Assembly: GCF_004766045.1 (NCBI RefSeq)
Contig: NZ_SPQQ01000023.1
Location: 1 to 41,762, forward strand
Length of the DNA: 41,762 nt
From: Desulfosporosinus fructosivorans
GTDB taxonomy: Bacteria; Bacillota; Desulfitobacteriia; Desulfitobacteriales; Desulfitobacteriaceae
Reading direction: 5' to 3'
In this document: positions 33,866 to 41,509 of the stretch, piece after piece
How positions within the stretch are numbered: the stretch's first letter is position 1
How the letters are laid out: every line of letters begins with the position of its first letter
Notes under the pieces: model-generated
The model's database searches: none
The model's input: only the letters and a program-made list of their open reading frames with translations
What the model was told of the DNA's origin: nothing
Position numbers and translations under genes: made by a program

Positions 33866-33903
33866 GGAAAGAACTAATTCCATACTTTTGATCCAATCGT
33901 CAG

Positions 33904-33998
33904 ACTCCCACTTCTACAAGTGGGAGTGGTACCCCCGGCTCCGCTTCGGTGGGGGTAGAGTCCCCCACCGAAGACTCGATGTTCAACTTTAGTTGAAC
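33904..33998. mobile_element. Orphan IS200/IS605-type right end without tnpA or tnpB
   Basis: Stacked hairpins: ACTCCCACTT / AAGTGGGAGT (33904-33927), TTCGGTGGGGG / CCCCCACCGAA (33945-33972) and GTTCAACT / AGTTGAAC (33981-33998). The order CCCACTTCTACAAGTGGGAG followed by a GC-rich stem and GACTCGATGTTC resembles the sequence after tnpB genes, where the 3' guide-RNA scaffold and right end overlap. No transposase or tnpB remains nearby. Could be a minimal palindrome-associated element mobilised in trans. Confidence 0.6.
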
Positions 33999-34100
33999 GA
34001 GTTCACTTTTGCCTAGAAAGTTAAGGTCTTAAGCGGGTTGGAAACCAGTTGAACCTGTAAGTGTTGTTTTGTGGTCAAAATAAGGCATCTCTTCAGCATT

Positions 34101-34147
34101 AAGAAGCCATAATCTCGCTGTGATTTCCAGTGAGATTATGGCTTCTT
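34101..34147. terminator. Hairpin with perfect 16-bp stem
   Basis: AAGAAGCCATAATCTC pairs perfectly with GAGATTATGGCTTCTT; three further pairs follow after one mismatch. It lies between the GntR and AraC genes, which converge here, so a bidirectional terminator fits. 34148-34450 (about 300 bases) shows no gene or motif I recognise. Confidence 0.6.
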
Positions 34148-34450
34148 ATTAAACACGAAGGAATGTATCATATTTCCCGCGCAAGGATGACGCAGGGCTT
34201 TCGTACAACGTTAACCTATTAGACCATCACTATTAGGCTCTTTGATCACCTAAAACACAAGTCAATGCTCCACTCATCGTCAGAACGATCTGCATGCTAT
34301 CCGATATTGCTGCGCTTAATTAGTAAGTGCAGTATTATTAGGAACACTAGGTGTACTAAGCACTAAGTGTTTCTTCACTTAATCTGTAATCCCTCTTCTC
34401 TCAAATCACTTTAATATTAGATTACTTTAATAGAAGCGACTGGCTAATCG

Positions 34451-35344
34451 CTAATCCCTCGTGCTTTCGATTCGTCTTAGCTTCTCAGTGTCCCTAGCTG
34501 GAGGTGCACCGAAGAAGCGGGAGTACTCTCGATTAAACTGTGAGGGACTCTGATAGCCAACTTGATATGCAGCACTGGCTACTGCATAACCCTCAAATGC
34601 CATGAGGTTTCTGGCCTCCAAAAGCCTTAACTGCTTTTGAAATTGAATCGGGCTTAAACCCGTTGCCCGTTTAAACTGACGGTGAAAGGTATTGATAGCC
34701 ATACCTGATTTTGATGCGATCTCACCGATGTCAATTGGCTTCGTATAGTTATCGCGAAGCCATTTTACAGTCTGAGAAATCTTAGAAAAATTACTTTCTC
34801 TCAAGCCAAGTTGTCTCAGATACCATCCTTGCGATCCCATCAGAACACGATAAAGGATTTCGCGTTCATAAGCCGGTGCAAGCGCTGGAATATCTCTTGG
34901 ATTTTTTGTTAATCGCAATAACCTCAGCCATGCCTCCATGAGTTCGATGTCTATTTCACAAGCTACGAAATGCTCAGAAGCAGTTGGCATTAGATCTTCA
35001 GGAAGATCTCTTAGCAAATTCTGAAGAACATTCTGATTTAACTCAAGACCGAGGGACATGTAAGGACGTCCATCACGGCTTGGATGTACACTCGCCATTG
35101 CAGGAACATGTACCGGTAACACGTAATATGAAGGCCCTTTCATGGCAGTACTACGTTCCCCAATTAAAAGAATCTTTGTTCCTTGAATCGTAAAACCAAT
35201 CATCGGCTTGTAGAGCGCTGCGAGCTGATGTGTGGGAATGTCTCCCATAATCATGCTTAGCCCAGGTACTCCGGTTTCGATTGGTCGAGTGCCTGCTCTT
35301 TTCATTAGATCGATAATTTCATCTAAAACTTTATTCATACACAT
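34451..35344 (-). CDS. AraC-family transcriptional regulator
   Basis: A 297-residue protein with an AraC_N-type cupin (GVPGLSMIMGDIPTHQLAAL, then KPMIGFTIQGTKILLIG) and a C-terminal double HTH (IDIGEIASKSGMAINTFHRQ, LSPIQFQKQLRLLEARNLMA, VGYQSPSQFNREYSRFFGAP). The group with this N-domain commonly controls an adjacent, divergent SDR or aldo-keto reductase gene. Here the SDR at 35557 is divergent across 212 bases, so it is the likely target. The two ATGs at the start (codons 1 and 3) cannot be told apart. Confidence 0.9.
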   Translation of the reverse strand: MCMNKVLDEIIDLMKRAGTRPIETGVPGLSMIMGDIPTHQLAALYKPMIGFTIQGTKILLIGERSTAMKGPSYYVLPVHVPAMASVHPSRDGRPYMSLGLELNQNVLQNLLRDLPEDLMPTASEHFVACEIDIELMEAWLRLLRLTKNPRDIPALAPAYEREILYRVLMGSQGWYLRQLGLRESNFSKISQTVKWLRDNYTKPIDIGEIASKSGMAINTFHRQFKRATGLSPIQFQKQLRLLEARNLMAFEGYAVASAAYQVGYQSPSQFNREYSRFFGAPPARDTEKLRRIESTRD

Positions 35345-35556
35345 ATTCTATCATATTGACTTCCTATTTTCCAACACAATTCCGAACTCCAAGGCATTTT
35401 TAGGCTCTTTAAAAGATAAAGACTTGGGATAATTCAAGTTGTTTTAGGAACTAGTGATATTTTTAGGCAATTAAATGGAACTTTTAGATCTAGTTTGTTT
35501 TATCAGAAAAGGCTAAAATAGAATCAAGATTGAACAACAAAAACAAGGAGGATCTT

Positions 35557-36312
35557 ATGAAAATCGCAATCGTAACAGGTGGAAGTAATGGCATTGGAAA
35601 AGCAACCGCGCTTGAGCTTGGCAAGCGGGGAATTAGCGTCATTCTCACATACAATTCCTATAAAGATAGAGCAGAAGCTGTTGTTAAGGAAATTGAGAAG
35701 AATAAGGGAGTTCGGGCTGTAACACTGAAGTTGGATCTGACTCAAAGATCAACATTCGAAGGTTTCGTTCAGGAAGTGAAAAAGAACCTCAAAGAAGTTT
35801 GGAACAGAACGACTTTTGATTACTTGGTCAATAACGGCGGTGTCGGTGGGCCAATGATGTTCATTGAGATGAGCGAAGAGTACTTCGACAAGATTCTTAA
35901 TACGAACTTCAAAGGACCCGTTTTCTTAACACAACACCTCGTCCGATTCATGGAGGATGCTGGAGCCATTGTAAATACCTCGAGCACATCCAAGAACCAA
36001 TCATTTCCAGGTTACTCCGCCTACGGCTCGTTAAAAGCAGCGTTGTCATCTTGGACTCGCTACGTCGCCAAAGAACTTGCGCCGCGTAAAATTCGGGTCA
36101 ACGCAGTTTCTCCTGGTCCCACTTACAGCAATTTTGGCGATGGAGTATTCGATAAACATCCTGAATTCATCAAGCCGCTGGCTGAGCAATCTGCATTCGG
36201 CAGAATCGGCCAACCCGAAGATCTTTCCAAGGTCATTGTGAACTTATTGTCCGATGATTTCGGCTGGGTCACAGCCCAGGACATTGAAGTGTCTGGCGGA
36301 CACTTGCTTTAA
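35557..36312 (+). CDS. Short-chain dehydrogenase/reductase
   Basis: ATG at 35557 behind AAGGAGG gives 251 residues; an in-frame TTG at 35530 would overlap that site. The cofactor loop TGGSNGIGKA, NNGG in place of NNAG, catalytic Ser in NTSSTSKNQ and YGSLKAALSSW (YxxxK) are visible, as are AVSPGPTYSN and a C-terminal AQDIEVSGGHLL. Likely NADPH-dependent carbonyl reductase of unknown substrate. It is divergent from and probably regulated by the AraC-type gene. Confidence 0.9.
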   Translation: MKIAIVTGGSNGIGKATALELGKRGISVILTYNSYKDRAEAVVKEIEKNKGVRAVTLKLDLTQRSTFEGFVQEVKKNLKEVWNRTTFDYLVNNGGVGGPMMFIEMSEEYFDKILNTNFKGPVFLTQHLVRFMEDAGAIVNTSSTSKNQSFPGYSAYGSLKAALSSWTRYVAKELAPRKIRVNAVSPGPTYSNFGDGVFDKHPEFIKPLAEQSAFGRIGQPEDLSKVIVNLLSDDFGWVTAQDIEVSGGHLL

Positions 36313-36683
36313 GAATGTGAGGACGACATGAAAATCGGCGTCTTGTTAACCCTGCAACTGGCTTGTTCATCTTTAAGTCCAATTTTACGATATGATGTTC
36401 TACTGGAATTGTTGGACTTGTGAATTTAGTATAGCCCTCTTTTATCGCATTGACCCATTGTTTTAGTTGGTTTAAGATAAAAGGTATTTTCTCCTCAGCC
36501 ACACATATCTCAAGGAGAAGGCTTTTCTACTTCCGGAAGTACTTTCTTAAAATGAGGCTCCGCTCGATATACACGTTCCACTCCCTCCAGTAAAATGTTG
36601 TGCTGCAGGTTTTTGGAATTTATCAGTTCAATTGTCAAGTGCCCGCACTGGTGACAAAATAATAGCAGGACCGTAAAAAGCAT
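36269..36683 (-). pseudogene. Unrecognised gene debris, two overlapping-frame fragments
   Basis: From ATG 36683 the minus strand reads 57 codons (MLFTVLLLFCHQCGHLTIEL ... HFKKVLPEVEKPSP) to a stop at 36510. In the next frame 36502-36269 continues with 77 codons (AEEKIPFILNQLKQWVNAIK ...). The pair looks like one frameshifted gene, but I do not recognise it. On the plus strand at 36328-36423 a 31-codon frame (MKIGVLLTLQLACSS...) with a GAGG site begins like a normal gene directly after the SDR and is cut short, so the junction of two broken genes probably lies near 36350. Confidence 0.35.
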
Positions 36684-36715
36684 AGGCACTTTGCGGTCCT
36701 GCTATTATTGTCATA
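36651..36715. other. Long hairpin
   Basis: AATAATAGCAGGACCG pairs perfectly with CGGTCCTGCTATTATT, extended by TGACAA/TTGTCA with one bulge, around a 20-base loop. It overlaps the start of the 57-codon fragment on the minus strand. Function unclear: terminator or end of a lost element. A frame at 36751-36972 on the plus strand has no recognisable product. Confidence 0.5.
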
Positions 36716-36975
36716 AATACCCTAGACAAGGGTAACCCCTGCCGGACAAGGTGCATAAGATAAAAAGACAGACCAAGCTTGGCCAGTCAAAATCCATAAT
36801 AAAGGTTGTCCGTTATCAGATCGATATGGTCAACGGTTCCCCGGTGTTCCGGCAAAAAGGCTTTTCCGGGATGAAAATGGACGTGTCCGATGAGGGAAAT
36901 GCACTCCCAGCCCATGGCATTGATTTTGCGGCCCAAGGGCCGCTCTTATGGATTAAAACCCGACCACGGTAATTT

Positions 36976-36999
36976 AAATTCGGATTCGAATCCGAATTT
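36976..36999. other. Perfect 24-base palindrome
   Basis: AAATTCGGATTC followed directly by GAATCCGAATTT, with no spacer. It lies in gene-free DNA 69 bases past the HepT stop and beside a 30-base fragment of the dispersed repeat (37018-37049). It could be a protein-binding site or an insertion scar. Confidence 0.5.
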
Positions 37000-37067
37000 G
37001 AGAAGAAACCAGACGGATGTGTATAAGGCTTCAAAAGCTATTTCTATACGAAATTACTCCTCGTAGG

Positions 37068-37490
37068 TCAGTGATTTTGGGCATATTTAGCCAAGTTTCG
37101 TGCGCACCGTTCGATTCCTCCTAATTCTTCCTGAATAATCTGCCACAATACCTTAGGCTCAATATCCCAATAAACATGGACGAGCCGGTTACGAAACTGT
37201 ACCATTTGTTTTAGGGTCAGCCCATCCTCCGTTAATAAGATACTATTTTCCGCAAGCACCTTAAAGATATCCGCATAATCTTTCGGAGCTCGCAAGCCTT
37301 TATCAGAAATAATATGATTTCCAATATTAATCAAGCATTCGATGGCTAACTGCAAACAACGCTCAGCACTATGAAAATCCCTTTTGGATCCAGTAAACTC
37401 TCCTTCAGTAAGCGATTGAAGCTCTTGTAAGAAATCCAAATATTCTTTGATAAGCTCTAATTGCCGTTCAACCTTTGTGCGATTAACCAA
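37068..37490 (-). CDS. hepT: HepT-like HEPN ribonuclease toxin (DUF86)
   Basis: A TTG at 37490, one base past the MntA stop and behind AGGGGG at 7 bases, gives 140 residues; an upstream TTG at 37511 is less likely. It is all-helical HEPN fold with the catalytic R-x4-H-x-Y motif at Arg100, His105, Tyr107 (FRNRLVHVYW). HepT proteins cleave RNA as dimers and are silenced by the partner MntA, which adds AMP groups to the motif tyrosine. It is directly coupled to the antitoxin gene. No other defence genes are adjacent. Confidence 0.9.
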   Translation of the reverse strand: MVNRTKVERQLELIKEYLDFLQELQSLTEGEFTGSKRDFHSAERCLQLAIECLINIGNHIISDKGLRAPKDYADIFKVLAENSILLTEDGLTLKQMVQFRNRLVHVYWDIEPKVLWQIIQEELGGIERCARNLAKYAQNH

Positions 37491-37491
37491 C

Positions 37492-37896
37492 TCATAACCC
37501 CCTATCAACAATGCGTCGGAAAAATGCTTCCTGATGCTCTTTTAAACAAGGTTCAAAGTCCCAATAACGGGACCGTGTTTGTGTCTCTAACTCCACTCTT
37601 AGGCACTCATTACGACTAATGAGCAAGACACCTTCCTGCACGACAGCGTAACGCAAAGGTAGGTTTGCCTGATCCCAATCCACTAAATCGATGGCATCCG
37701 TTTCAAGAGTATCAGCAATTATGGAACGAATATTTAATTGTTCTTTCCATGTCATTTCTTTATTATATTTAACTGCGAAATCCCAATCGCTTAGAGGGGT
37801 CCCTTTTCCCTGTGCGCGTGATCCGAACCAGTACACCAACTCAATCTCTGGAAAGGCTGCAATCGCCCCTTTGCATTTTTCCATTAACTTATCCAT
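37492..37896 (-). CDS. mntA: MntA-like nucleotidyltransferase antitoxin
   Basis: About 134 residues from ATG 37896 (GAGG 9 bases upstream); an ATG at 37920 would add eight residues. Minimal nucleotidyltransferase with GSRAQGKGTPLSDWDFAV, the GS-x10-DxD catalytic motif, and a third acidic residue in AIDLVDWDQ. It adds AMP to HepT and so neutralises it. It is the upstream gene of the pair, the usual order for MntA-HepT modules. Confidence 0.9.
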   Translation of the reverse strand: MDKLMEKCKGAIAAFPEIELVYWFGSRAQGKGTPLSDWDFAVKYNKEMTWKEQLNIRSIIADTLETDAIDLVDWDQANLPLRYAVVQEGVLLISRNECLRVELETQTRSRYWDFEPCLKEHQEAFFRRIVDRGL

Positions 37897-38030
37897 CACT
37901 TTGAACCTCATTTTCCTCATTAGTTAGGCCTTATCAGTACGTACATCATACACTATACAATTTAATTATACCAAAAAAAGGTATTAAGACAACTACTCTT
38001 CACCCTTTATATCCTATTCTAACCTAGGGG

Positions 38031-38216
38031 GATGACAATGGTGCTATTTTTCTGAATCGTGGAGGTCCAGATTCTTACTATCATCCAATATATTTAGGAA
38101 TAGTTGTCTTAAGCGGTTTAATTGTTGGATGTACTTATTATGTTGCGAAATTAATTAAAGGTCTTAATTCTAAGCCGATCGGGGATAAGGTAGTGGCGAA
38201 GGTCCCACCGGAATAA
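38031..38216 (+). pseudogene. 3' fragment of a one-helix membrane protein
   Basis: An open frame with a stop immediately before it and no start codon reads GDDNGAIFLNRGGPDSYYHP, then a hydrophobic helix (IYLGIVVLSGLIVGCTYYVA), a basic tail and VAKVPPE-stop. Codon use looks coding, so it is probably the tail of a lost gene. Family not recognised. The flanking 37921-38030 has no gene. Confidence 0.4.
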
Positions 38217-38246
38217 TACCGACAGATATCCATTTGGCGGGTGTAC

Positions 38247-38500
38247 TATTTTCCTATCGATATTTTGCACCAGAATACAAGAAATAAATAAAAATAGGGT
38301 ATTGTCTCTTTAAATCATAAAAGACAATACCCCCACTATTTTTGTGCCTAAACCCTCAAATCCTTGGTGCATAAGGCTCCAGGAGATATTTCCAACCAAT
38401 TTGTTGCTTTAATTTATTCCCCCCTGTTGCTAATCGCCGCCTGAGCTGCAGCTATCAAAATAGACCAATCACCATTTTTCACTATTATGGAACACTTCTG
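38247..38500 (-). repeat. Dispersed repeat, copy E
   Basis: Left shoulder ATATTTTGCACCAGAAT as in copy C, hairpin GGGTATTGTCT / AGACAATACCC at about 38296-38332, right end ATTATGGAACACTT. Minus strand: GTG AAA AAT GGT GAT TGG, then SILIAAAQAAISNRGE and a stop. This is the only copy in which codon 5 is Gly rather than TGA, giving an uninterrupted 22-residue frame. 38501-38699 is AT-rich and empty apart from sequence resembling that after copy A. Confidence 0.8.
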
Positions 38501-38699
38501 TTATTCAACATTACTTTTAAAGAGTCTTAAAAAATTTTCCTACCTTTTTATATAAATTTTTTAAGTATTATCTACATTAATAGAATTCGGTTACTCCTAT
38601 GAATTGTTTATAACCGAACAGTTCTTCAGTTATTAAGTTCTAATCTTGTAGTTTAATTAAATCCTTAAACGAGTCCTTTATTATTTGGCATGCATTTTT

Positions 38700-38815
38700 G
38701 ATAGAAATACTACCCTTGCTTTATTTTGTACTAAGTCTCTCAAGCCCTTGATATATAGTTTCGAGCTTTTACTATATCATTTTAAGCCTTATTTTGATTT
38801 ACCCTTATTTCTGCG
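38700..38815 (-). repeat. Dispersed repeat, copy F (middle part only)
   Basis: It shares CCCTTGCTTTATTTTGTAC, AAGCCCTTGATATATA and AAGCCTTATTTTGATT with copies B and G. Both ends are lost; the right side is replaced at about 38815 by GC-richer sequence that stays open on both strands (38816-39050). I recognise no product there. Confidence 0.65.
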
Positions 38816-39055
38816 GTCGCCCTTCTGGGTTATTACCCCTGCCTCCGCCATAGACATTAGCCGGTTATGTGGATCATTGCGGGTCTGTCTAAAATCATAG
38901 GGATTTCCCATTCTCACGCAGCCTTGGGCGCGACGCTTACCGAGGTAAGCAGGTATATGCCACACCAGGGCATCCATACTCCGGCTGATTATGAGCCAAC
39001 TGCCCTTGGTCTTGGCATGGTTAAGCACATTGCGGGTTTCTTTGTTGTTTACTAT

Positions 39056-39856
39056 TTAAAGAAAGAAGACCGGTTCCTTTCGTTCTTTATACAGTTTATT
39101 TAGTCGTATTGCAGCGTCTTTGACCAGACCGTTTTTCATCGTTCGGGCGTTTTGTGGACAGTTCTTGATGCAGGCACAACACGTGATGCATTTTTCCATA
39201 TCAATCAAATTATTATTTTCTGAATCGATAGCACCAACAGGACAGCCTTCCGCACAAATTCCGCATTGCGTACACTCGTTACTAATTGCTATAAAATCAA
39301 CACTCCATAGCTCCGTAACTCCTCCATAGGGATAGTTGCCAGGTATATTTATATCAGAAATGTGATTGACTGATGAAATAGATAGTAGTTTTTCGTTTAT
39401 TTTACGCCCAAATAATTCTGCGTGATTTAAGTCACTTGCATCAGGACGACCTTCGGCTGTTGGCGTTTCGGAACTAGAGAAGGAGTGTTCTCCAATATAT
39501 GCTGCACTGGCAATCGGTTTACATCCACATTTTATCAGAATATCTTTAAGCTCAAGTAGTGCATCGTCATACACACGATTACCATAAACGACGATACATA
39601 CTGCAGGTGTATTTCGAGCTTTAATCACATGCAGCCAATCATTTAAAAGCGCAGGCACTCTTCCCATATAAACTGGCACTGCTACAACAAGTAATTCATT
39701 TTCCGATGTTTGCAATGGTTGTATTCTAGCATCTGGTCTGGTAATATCAATTAACTCCACAGTACTTTGATTTATTCCACGCGCAACACCTTGAATAATC
39801 GCCTTTGTTGTCCCAGTAGGTGAAAAACAAACAAGTTTCAGTAATTGTATTTTCAT
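39056..39856 (-). CDS. EFR1-type flavodoxin/ferredoxin fusion protein
   Basis: ATG at 39856 behind GAGGAGG gives 266 residues; a longer frame upstream is not supported. The N-terminal flavodoxin-like domain has the FMN loop FSPTGTTKAII and VPVYMGRVPALLNDWL. The C-terminal part has two 4Fe-4S clusters (CTQCGICAEGCPVGAI and CITCCACIKNCPQNA). It is a soluble electron carrier linking FMN and iron-sulfur centres in anaerobes; partner unknown. It is divergent from an MmyB-like regulator, which probably controls it. Confidence 0.92.
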   Translation of the reverse strand: MKIQLLKLVCFSPTGTTKAIIQGVARGINQSTVELIDITRPDARIQPLQTSENELLVVAVPVYMGRVPALLNDWLHVIKARNTPAVCIVVYGNRVYDDALLELKDILIKCGCKPIASAAYIGEHSFSSSETPTAEGRPDASDLNHAELFGRKINEKLLSISSVNHISDINIPGNYPYGGVTELWSVDFIAISNECTQCGICAEGCPVGAIDSENNNLIDMEKCITCCACIKNCPQNARTMKNGLVKDAAIRLNKLYKERKEPVFFL

Positions 39857-39972
39857 TAGATTTCCTCCTCGAATCTGTAACCTTCTACAGTTAATAATAC
39901 ATTTTTTGTTTACCTTACAAGTTTTTCTAGAATTATAATAATACAAGACTCATAATGTTAATAGGAGCGAAA

Positions 39973-39986
39973 TTATACTAGTATAA
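39973..39986. promoter_or_regulatory. Perfect 14-base palindrome, candidate operator
   Basis: TTATACTAGTATAA lies 19 bases before the start of the MmyB-like gene in the 149-base region shared with the divergent EFR1 gene. Position and symmetry fit an autoregulatory operator. Confidence 0.45.
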
Positions 39987-40005
39987 ATTGTAATAGACAG
40001 GATTG

Positions 40006-40848
40006 ATGATGATTTTGACTAATGAGAAGCATCGATATAAAGAACTAGCCGATTTTTTTAAAACGCGAAGAGCAAAAATTTTACCATCGCAGGTAGGACT
40101 TTCATCAGCAACGCGTCGACGTACTCCTGGCTTAAGAAGAGAGGAAGTAGCACAATTAGCTGGAATTGGTATAACTTGGTATACATGGCTTGAGCAAGGA
40201 AGAACTATTCATGTTTCAACTCAAGTAATAGAAAGCCTATCTAAAGTTTTATTGCTTGATAAACAAGAACGTATTCATCTTTACCGTTTAGCAAACCAAC
40301 CGCTTCCAGCAGATATACCGGGATACCAAGGAACAGTAAGTCCAATACTTCAACATGTTCTGGATAGTTTAATATTCTGTCCATCTCTAGTCACGGATCA
40401 GCGGTGGAACGTCATTGCCTGGAACAAAGCAGCATTCTTAATATTTGGTGATTTTAGTGAAATGAATGTTCGCGAACGAAATATAGTTTGGGCGATGTTC
40501 ACAGATAATAAATATAAACAGTTATTTGTCGACTGGAATCTGCATGCCAAGGGTTTACTGGGTAGATTCCGTTCAACATGTGGGCAATATATTGAAGATT
40601 CTTGGCTTGCTCAGTTTATTGATGATCTTAAAATGCAAAGCACAGAATTTAATTTATGGTGGCCTTTACATGAAATCCAAAGTAATGGTGAAAAATACAA
40701 ACAATTGAACCATCCTATTGCGGGAATATTAGATTTTGAAGTTAGTAATTTTGATGTTTCTGATAATTCCGGCTTAAAATTGATTGTACATACCCCTTTA
40801 TCAGGAACGGATACTGCTACAAAAATGAAATTATTATTGGATGAGTAA
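40006..40848 (+). CDS. MmyB-like helix-turn-helix transcriptional regulator
   Basis: About 280 residues from the first of two adjacent ATGs. XRE-type HTH at about 10-75 with the family signature TRRRTPGLRREEVAQLAGIG and ITWYTWLEQGRTIHVS. The C-terminal MmyB ligand-binding (PAS-like) domain has SLVTDQRWNVIAWNKAAFLI and RNIVWAMFTD. Relatives often regulate a neighbouring oxidoreductase gene, here the divergent EFR1 protein. A palindrome precedes the start. The ligand is unknown, possibly a fatty acid as in the MmyB domain. Confidence 0.9.
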   Translation: MMILTNEKHRYKELADFFKTRRAKILPSQVGLSSATRRRTPGLRREEVAQLAGIGITWYTWLEQGRTIHVSTQVIESLSKVLLLDKQERIHLYRLANQPLPADIPGYQGTVSPILQHVLDSLIFCPSLVTDQRWNVIAWNKAAFLIFGDFSEMNVRERNIVWAMFTDNKYKQLFVDWNLHAKGLLGRFRSTCGQYIEDSWLAQFIDDLKMQSTEFNLWWPLHEIQSNGEKYKQLNHPIAGILDFEVSNFDVSDNSGLKLIVHTPLSGTDTATKMKLLLDE

Positions 40849-41009
40849 AAAGTTTTACTAAAATATATCAGTAAATAATTACAACCATTAGACTTCTTTC
40901 ACCCATAAATTCCCATCTGCTTTTAAGTACAGTGACATATTTTATCGAAAAATTAATCTTACATCATTCAGTGGACATTGGTTATTAGTAGACTCACTAA
41001 AAATTTGAC

Positions 41010-41277
41010 GAGCAACAAAAACAGGGTATTGTCTCTTAGAATCACTAAGAGACAATACCCTTGCTTTTATTTTATTCAAAGTCTTTCAAAGCTTTGGTAC
41101 ATAATGTTTTCAGAGTTTCGACCATATCGTTTAAAGCCTTATTTTGATTGGTCTTTATTTTTTATCGCGGCTTGGGCGGCAGCTATCAAAATAGACCAAT
41201 CTCAATTTTTCACCATTATGGAACACTTTTATCATCTGTTGCATAAATTGTTTGTTACTATTCCTTAAAGTCCAATC
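41010..41277 (-). repeat. Dispersed repeat, copy G (best preserved)
   Basis: Hairpin GGGTATTGTCTCTTAG / CTAAGAGACAATACCC (41024-41060) with a perfect 16-bp stem and 5-base loop, followed by TGTTTTTG on the minus strand: a textbook terminator. Upstream on that strand is a frame of about 47 codons (41216 to 41072): ATG GTG AAA AAT TGA, DWSILIAAAQAAIKNK, one frameshift, then TNQNKALNDMVETLKTLCTK and ALKDFE-stop. 40849-41009 and 41278-41509 hold nothing else that I recognise. Confidence 0.82.
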
Positions 41278-41509
41278 CATTGACGGATAAGGTACCTAGT
41301 ATCTGATAAAAAGAGACCAAATGTATATTTTTTTGAGTGATTGATTATTTGTTTGTCCTTCTCCTAACCCTCTTCAGGGTGGATATTATTTTGTGACAAA
41401 GCCAGTATTCCTGTAATGATTATGAACATCTCTCAGGTGAAAATAGCCACCCATCCAAGTTCGAGCCACGTCTTAAAGCAAATTCCGCTTTGGTATCATA
41501 TGCTACATA

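Noticed and set aside
36751..36972. 73-codon plus-strand frame with fairly coding-like composition
   Set aside because: No start signal and no recognisable family; its complement is equally open, so composition alone is not enough.
38867..39103. Plus-strand 78-codon frame and an overlapping minus-strand 79-codon frame beside repeat copy F
   Set aside because: Neither shows a recognisable domain or a ribosome binding site; both arise from the same GC-richer patch.
1441..41277. Reading the shared in-frame TGA of the repeat frame as selenocysteine
   Set aside because: No SECIS-like hairpin directly follows the TGA, the frame is broken further on in most copies, and copy E has Gly there; inheritance of one dead codon explains it better.
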